Shown: positions 44,282 to 47,479 of the stretch, piece after piece
Layout of the letters: every line of letters begins with the position of its first letter
Numbering within the stretch: the first letter of the stretch is position 1
From: an uncultured SAR116 cluster alpha proteobacterium
GTDB lineage: Bacteria; Pseudomonadota; Alphaproteobacteria; Puniceispirillales; Puniceispirillaceae
DNA length: 47,479 nucleotides
Assembly (NCBI GenBank): GCA_902523435.1
Contig: CABYZM010000009.1
Span: 1-47,479, forward strand
Direction: 5' to 3'
Translations under genes and position numbers: made by a program
Notes under the pieces: model-generated
Database searches by the model: none
Seen by the model: only the letters and a program-made list of their open reading frames with translations
Told to the model about the DNA's origin: nothing

Positions 44282-45436
44282 TTACTCAACCAAGGTTCTG
44301 GTTGTCCCAATAACGCGCTCAATATCATCCTGAGTTAGGCCCGGGTGTACTGGTATTGATAGGGCGTCAAGAAAGTATCTCTCGGCTTCTAAACAGTGAT
44401 TTTTTTTGAATCCCAATTTTTCGTAGAAAGGGTGCCTGTAAACAGGAATGTAATGGAAATTGACGTTTATGTTATTCTCTAAATATTCAAAATATATTTG
44501 TTTCTTCGTCTTTTTAATTTGGTCCAGTTTAAGCCTAATTATAAAGAGATGATAAGAAGATTTAGCATTTTCCGGAAACTTCTGGAACTCGAGTGGGAGC
44601 GTCCTTAACTCCCATTTGTATTGCTCAGAAATTTCATTGCGCCGTGAAACAAACCTGTCAATTTTGGAGACCTGTGTTAGACCAAGGGCAGCACTTAATT
44701 CGGTCATTCTATAGTTGTAACCAAGATCCTCTTGAAAATAGTTCCACAACTCTTCACGTCCATCATTAAAACTATCGTTCCGACTGATTCCATGTGTCCT
44801 TAATCGACGAATTTTCTCATTTAGAGAATGGTCATTGGTAGTTATAATTCCACCTTCCGCAGTAGTAATTATTTTTACAGGGTGAAAGCTAAAAATAGAT
44901 AACAGCGAGTATTCACAACTGCCAATCATTTTTGAGTTAAAACTACTTCCAACTGCGTGCGAAGCATCTTCAACAACCTTAAAGTTATAGCGCTCACTCA
45001 ACTTGCTTATGCTCAACATGTCAGCAGGAGCTCCCGCTAAATGGACTACAATTAACACTGTCGGCAAATTGGAATTAGCTTCTGCTTGCTGCAGTTTTTT
45101 CTCCAACAATGAAACATCTAAATTCAATGTTTGTTTGTCAATATCAATAAAATCCACCGTTGCCCCACAATACAAAGCTGCATTGCTAGTGGCGACAAAT
45201 GTTATAGCACTAGTCCAAATCAAGTCATTTCGATTAATTTCAAGAGCCATCATGGCTAAATGAAGAGAGCTTGTTGCGCTATTTGCTGCTATCGCATGTT
45301 TTGCACCACAATATTCGGCTACAGCATTTTCAAATTTTTCTATTACTGGACCTTGCGTCAAAAAATCTGATTGCAAAACGGAGACAACACTCTCTATGTC
45401 TTCTTGCTCGATCAGTTGTCTACCATACTGAATCAT
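44282..45436 (-). CDS. pseC: PseC-type UDP-4-keto-6-deoxy-sugar aminotransferase
   Basis: PseC makes UDP-4-amino-4,6-dideoxy-N-acetyl-beta-L-altrosamine, the second step to pseudaminic acid. The 384-residue PLP enzyme begins MIQYGRQLIEQEDIESV. It has FLTQGPVIEKFE, IAANSATSSLHLAMMAL, WTSAITFVATSNAALYCGA and DFIDID, the characteristic PseC wording. Asp157 (VEDASHAVGS) and the Schiff-base Lys188 (SFHPVKIITTAEGG) are present. The ATG at 45436 has AAGGTGG upstream and matches the usual start; ATG 45454 is the alternative. It is the first gene of the long right block. The dehydratase PseB that makes its substrate is not in the window. Confidence 0.88.
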   Translation of the reverse strand: MIQYGRQLIEQEDIESVVSVLQSDFLTQGPVIEKFENAVAEYCGAKHAIAANSATSSLHLAMMALEINRNDLIWTSAITFVATSNAALYCGATVDFIDIDKQTLNLDVSLLEKKLQQAEANSNLPTVLIVVHLAGAPADMLSISKLSERYNFKVVEDASHAVGSSFNSKMIGSCEYSLLSIFSFHPVKIITTAEGGIITTNDHSLNEKIRRLRTHGISRNDSFNDGREELWNYFQEDLGYNYRMTELSAALGLTQVSKIDRFVSRRNEISEQYKWELRTLPLEFQKFPENAKSSYHLFIIRLKLDQIKKTKKQIYFEYLENNINVNFHYIPVYRHPFYEKLGFKKNHCLEAERYFLDALSIPVHPGLTQDDIERVIGTTRTLVE

Positions 45437-45664
45437 TTTTCCACCTTTTGTCATTTGGGCTTCCCTGCAAAACTATTTGTGGAGTGATTTTTGGGAATGA
45501 TTTTACTTTGTCGCGTTCATAAGGGCATAATGGAACAGTAAAGCCCGACACTACTTTATTTTGGACTATTACGGAATAGTTATTTTTGAATTTTCGGGTT
45601 AACGCAGCTGCCCACTGGGTGCCCCGAGAGCACATTCGACACCATTAAACCACTTAAAGACGTT

Positions 45665-46495
45665 ATGATTATGAGAATTCAACAGATTAGTCCTTCCTGT
45701 GGGGCATATGTGTCCGGTTTGGACGTTAGCACGCGATTATCTGTAGAAAAGGTGAGGCAGCTCCGTGAAATCTGGCTTAAGCATAAAGTGATAATTATCA
45801 GAGACCAATCTCTTTCGTCCACTCAATATCTTGCCTTTGCGAAGCAGCTTGGCACGCCTGATATTTATCCCTTTCTCACAGGCCTTGAGGACTTTCCGGA
45901 GATTACACCTGTTCTGAAACAAGAAACAGAAAAGGTGAATTTTGGCGGTGTCTGGCATTCTGATACCACGTACCAGCCCTGCCCTCCCATGGCAACCATG
46001 CTTTATGCTCTGGAACTACCCCCTCTTGGCGGCGACACCCTTTTTGCCAATCAGGTACAGGCTTATGAGAGCCTTTCTGATGGTCTGAAAGACACGCTGG
46101 CCACGCTTAAAATTATCTGTCGGCCAGATAAAGCCGTGGCAATGGCCACACGGGCGGACAGAATTGCTGAAAACGGACGCGACACAAGCGAAGATAGTCT
46201 GATCGGCATCCATCCTGTCATCCGCACCCACCCGGAAACTCAAAAAAAAGCATTATATGTGAATCAGGCCCACAGTGTTCATTTTCAAGGCTGGTCAACA
46301 GCAGAAAGTGATGGGCTGTTGAATTATTTATATGCCCATCAAATCAGAGAAGAATTTCAGTGTCGTCATGCTTGGCAAAAAGGTGATTTGGCCATTTGGG
46401 ATAACCGTTGCACACTACATTATCCTATCAATGACTATGATGGACACAGACGTCTGTTACATCGCATCACACTGAAAGGTGACAAACCAGTCTGA
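45665..46495 (+). CDS. TauD/TfdA-family Fe(II)/2-oxoglutarate dioxygenase
   Basis: A 276-residue dioxygenase of the TauD/TfdA family. Iron ligands are His98 and Asp100 in WHSDTTY and His252 in NRCTLHYP, with Arg263 for 2-oxoglutarate. The segments ALELPPLGGDTLFAN and LGTPDIYPF are typical. The family includes taurine, alkylsulfate and aromatic-acid dioxygenases, which release sulfite or open ethers; the true substrate cannot be told by eye. The base composition is back to the core level. It is divergent from pseC and followed 26 bases later by an exporter gene. Confidence 0.9.
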   Translation: MIMRIQQISPSCGAYVSGLDVSTRLSVEKVRQLREIWLKHKVIIIRDQSLSSTQYLAFAKQLGTPDIYPFLTGLEDFPEITPVLKQETEKVNFGGVWHSDTTYQPCPPMATMLYALELPPLGGDTLFANQVQAYESLSDGLKDTLATLKIICRPDKAVAMATRADRIAENGRDTSEDSLIGIHPVIRTHPETQKKALYVNQAHSVHFQGWSTAESDGLLNYLYAHQIREEFQCRHAWQKGDLAIWDNRCTLHYPINDYDGHRRLLHRITLKGDKPV

Positions 46496-46521
46496 TAAGA
46501 TCTGGCTGTCAGTTGCCCAAA

Positions 46522-47424
46522 ATGGAACTCTGGATCATTATCACTGTAATTGCAGCCACGACCCAGACCCTCCGGTCTGCGGGGCAGAAAAAAATGAAAT
46601 CAGTGATGGGGGATTTTGGGGCGAGTTATATCCGATTTTCTTATGCACTGCCTTTTGCTGCACTGTGGCTCTGGTTGTGGATGCAGTCAACCGATCAAAA
46701 CATGCCCCAAACCACACAAATGTTTTGGGTTTGGGTCAGTATTGGCGGATTGATGCAGGTGATCTTCACGGTCCTTCTGATCACTCTTTTCAACCACAGA
46801 AATTTTGCAGCAGGAACCGCCTTTTCGAAAACTGAAGTTCTTCAGGCCGCTATTTTTGAAGCACTTATAATTGGCGAAATTGTAGATGTTCAGGTTGGAT
46901 TAGCTATTGCAATTGGCGTGTTGGCGATCCTGATGTTGTCCTTCCACAAATCTAATGCAGGCCTTTCTGGCCTATTTTCATCCCTGCGGTCAAAACAGTC
47001 TTTTCTGGGCTTAGCCGCAGGCGCGTTTCTAGGGCTATCCACAGTCAGCTTTCGGGCGGCAACTGATTCGCTTGCCACGGGCGATATTGTGCTCAGAGCC
47101 TCTATGTCGGCCGCAACATCGACCTTGTTGCAAACATTTTTCATGGGTGGGATTATGTTTCTAGTGGCGAGGCGCGAGCTCGTTATGTCTTTTGCATGCT
47201 GGCGCTCTGCCTGGCCAGTTGGCCTGTTTGGCGCCATAACAACAGCCTGTTGGTTTACAGCCTTCTCACTTGAAAATGTTGCTTCAGTTCGGGCTGTCGG
47301 GCAGGTTGAGTTGGTGATTACACTCGGTTTTTCGATCCTCTTCTTCAAAGAAAAAACATCCCGCATAGAATTGTTGGCCATCGCGCTACTGGCTTTGTCC
47401 ATCATTCTCGTTTTGATAAATTAA
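46522..47424 (+). CDS. EamA/DMT-family membrane transporter
   Basis: A 300-residue protein with ten hydrophobic helices in two EamA-type halves, the plan of the drug/metabolite transporter superfamily. The first half includes AAGTAFSKTEVLQAAIFEALIIGE and the second half ENVASVRAVGQVELVITLGFSILFFKEKTSRIE, both at the conserved helix 3-4 position of each repeat. The ATG at 46522 is preferred to the TTG at 46513. It probably forms a unit with the dioxygenase gene and may move the same compound or its product, but DMT substrates are not predictable by eye. Confidence 0.87.
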   Translation: MELWIIITVIAATTQTLRSAGQKKMKSVMGDFGASYIRFSYALPFAALWLWLWMQSTDQNMPQTTQMFWVWVSIGGLMQVIFTVLLITLFNHRNFAAGTAFSKTEVLQAAIFEALIIGEIVDVQVGLAIAIGVLAILMLSFHKSNAGLSGLFSSLRSKQSFLGLAAGAFLGLSTVSFRAATDSLATGDIVLRASMSAATSTLLQTFFMGGIMFLVARRELVMSFACWRSAWPVGLFGAITTACWFTAFSLENVASVRAVGQVELVITLGFSILFFKEKTSRIELLAIALLALSIILVLIN

Positions 47425-47479
47425 TGTGAGAAAAACTAAATGAGACAAGAAAACTATTCCAAAGAGAGAAATAAATAAT

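Noticed and set aside
1-47479. CRISPR arrays, tRNA or rRNA genes, insertion sequences, integrases
   Set aside because: None seen on reading both strands: no regularly spaced repeats, no cloverleaf candidates I could support, and no transposase-like frames.

Overview
The window reads as chromosomal DNA of a marine-type alphaproteobacterium. The taxonomic call rests on gene families and neighbourhoods typical of that class: COQ9 divergent from rpsU, a DUF1013/TrcR regulator, a tiny DUF1192 gene, DUF465-purE-purK in a row, DUF3422, and propionyl-CoA and 3-hydroxybutyrate enzymes. A SAR116-like organism would fit, but nothing here proves the genus.

Layout. (1) 1-8995 is compact housekeeping DNA of roughly balanced base composition: DUF3422 (cut by the left edge), a secreted Cys-rich protein coupled to ygfZ, bdhA, DUF1192, trcR, prpE, DUF465, purE, purK, metA. 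(2) 9172-12381 is a small AT-rich islet on the minus strand: methyltransferase, formyltransferase, pseudaminic acid synthase (PseI) and a DUF218 protein. (3) 12733-17005 returns to core DNA: COQ9, rpsU with its own terminator, and the proton-translocating transhydrogenase genes pntA-pntB. (4) 17087-45436 is a 28 kb AT-rich surface-polysaccharide locus. (5) 45665-47424 is core-like again: a TauD-family dioxygenase and a DMT-family exporter. Hand counts of single 60-base rows give 33 G+C at 16441 (core), 16 at 9361 (islet) and 20 at 35581 (big locus).

The large locus has three transcriptional blocks. The right block (45436 down to 27010, minus strand) is a long run of tightly packed, often overlapping genes: PseC aminotransferase, aldo/keto reductase, glycosyltransferase, methyltransferase, DegT aminotransferase, two-subunit transketolase, two more glycosyltransferases, a Wzy-like polymerase, a three-enzyme set for a UDP-2-acetamido-2,6-dideoxy-L-hexose (reductase, WbjB/CapE dehydratase, C2 epimerase), then PhyH dioxygenase, Gfo/Idh dehydrogenase, SDR, an ABC membrane domain without ATPase, and a CMP-sugar synthetase. 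The middle block (23080-26923, plus strand) holds a DUF2304-GT2 fusion, a UPF0104 flippase-like protein, a many-pass GT-C-like protein and a methyltransferase; it looks like a lipid-linked-sugar side-chain system. The left block holds an initiating PglC-type phosphoglycosyl transferase, a WbpV-like dehydrogenase/epimerase, a short Wzz-like protein, a UDP-glucuronate 4-epimerase, and a WbpM/FlaA1-type 4,6-dehydratase broken by a one-base frameshift.

Together these genes would start a glycan on undecaprenyl phosphate, build it from several unusual amino sugars, polymerise it and set its length. Pseudaminic-acid functions are split between the small islet (PseI) and the right end of the big locus (PseC), with the CMP synthetase in between; PseB, PseH and PseG are not in the window, nor is a recognisable Wzx flippase. 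The most unusual chemistry is the transketolase pair overlapping a sugar aminotransferase, and the PhyH/Gfo-Idh/SDR/CMP-synthetase group, neither of which I can match to a known complete sugar pathway.
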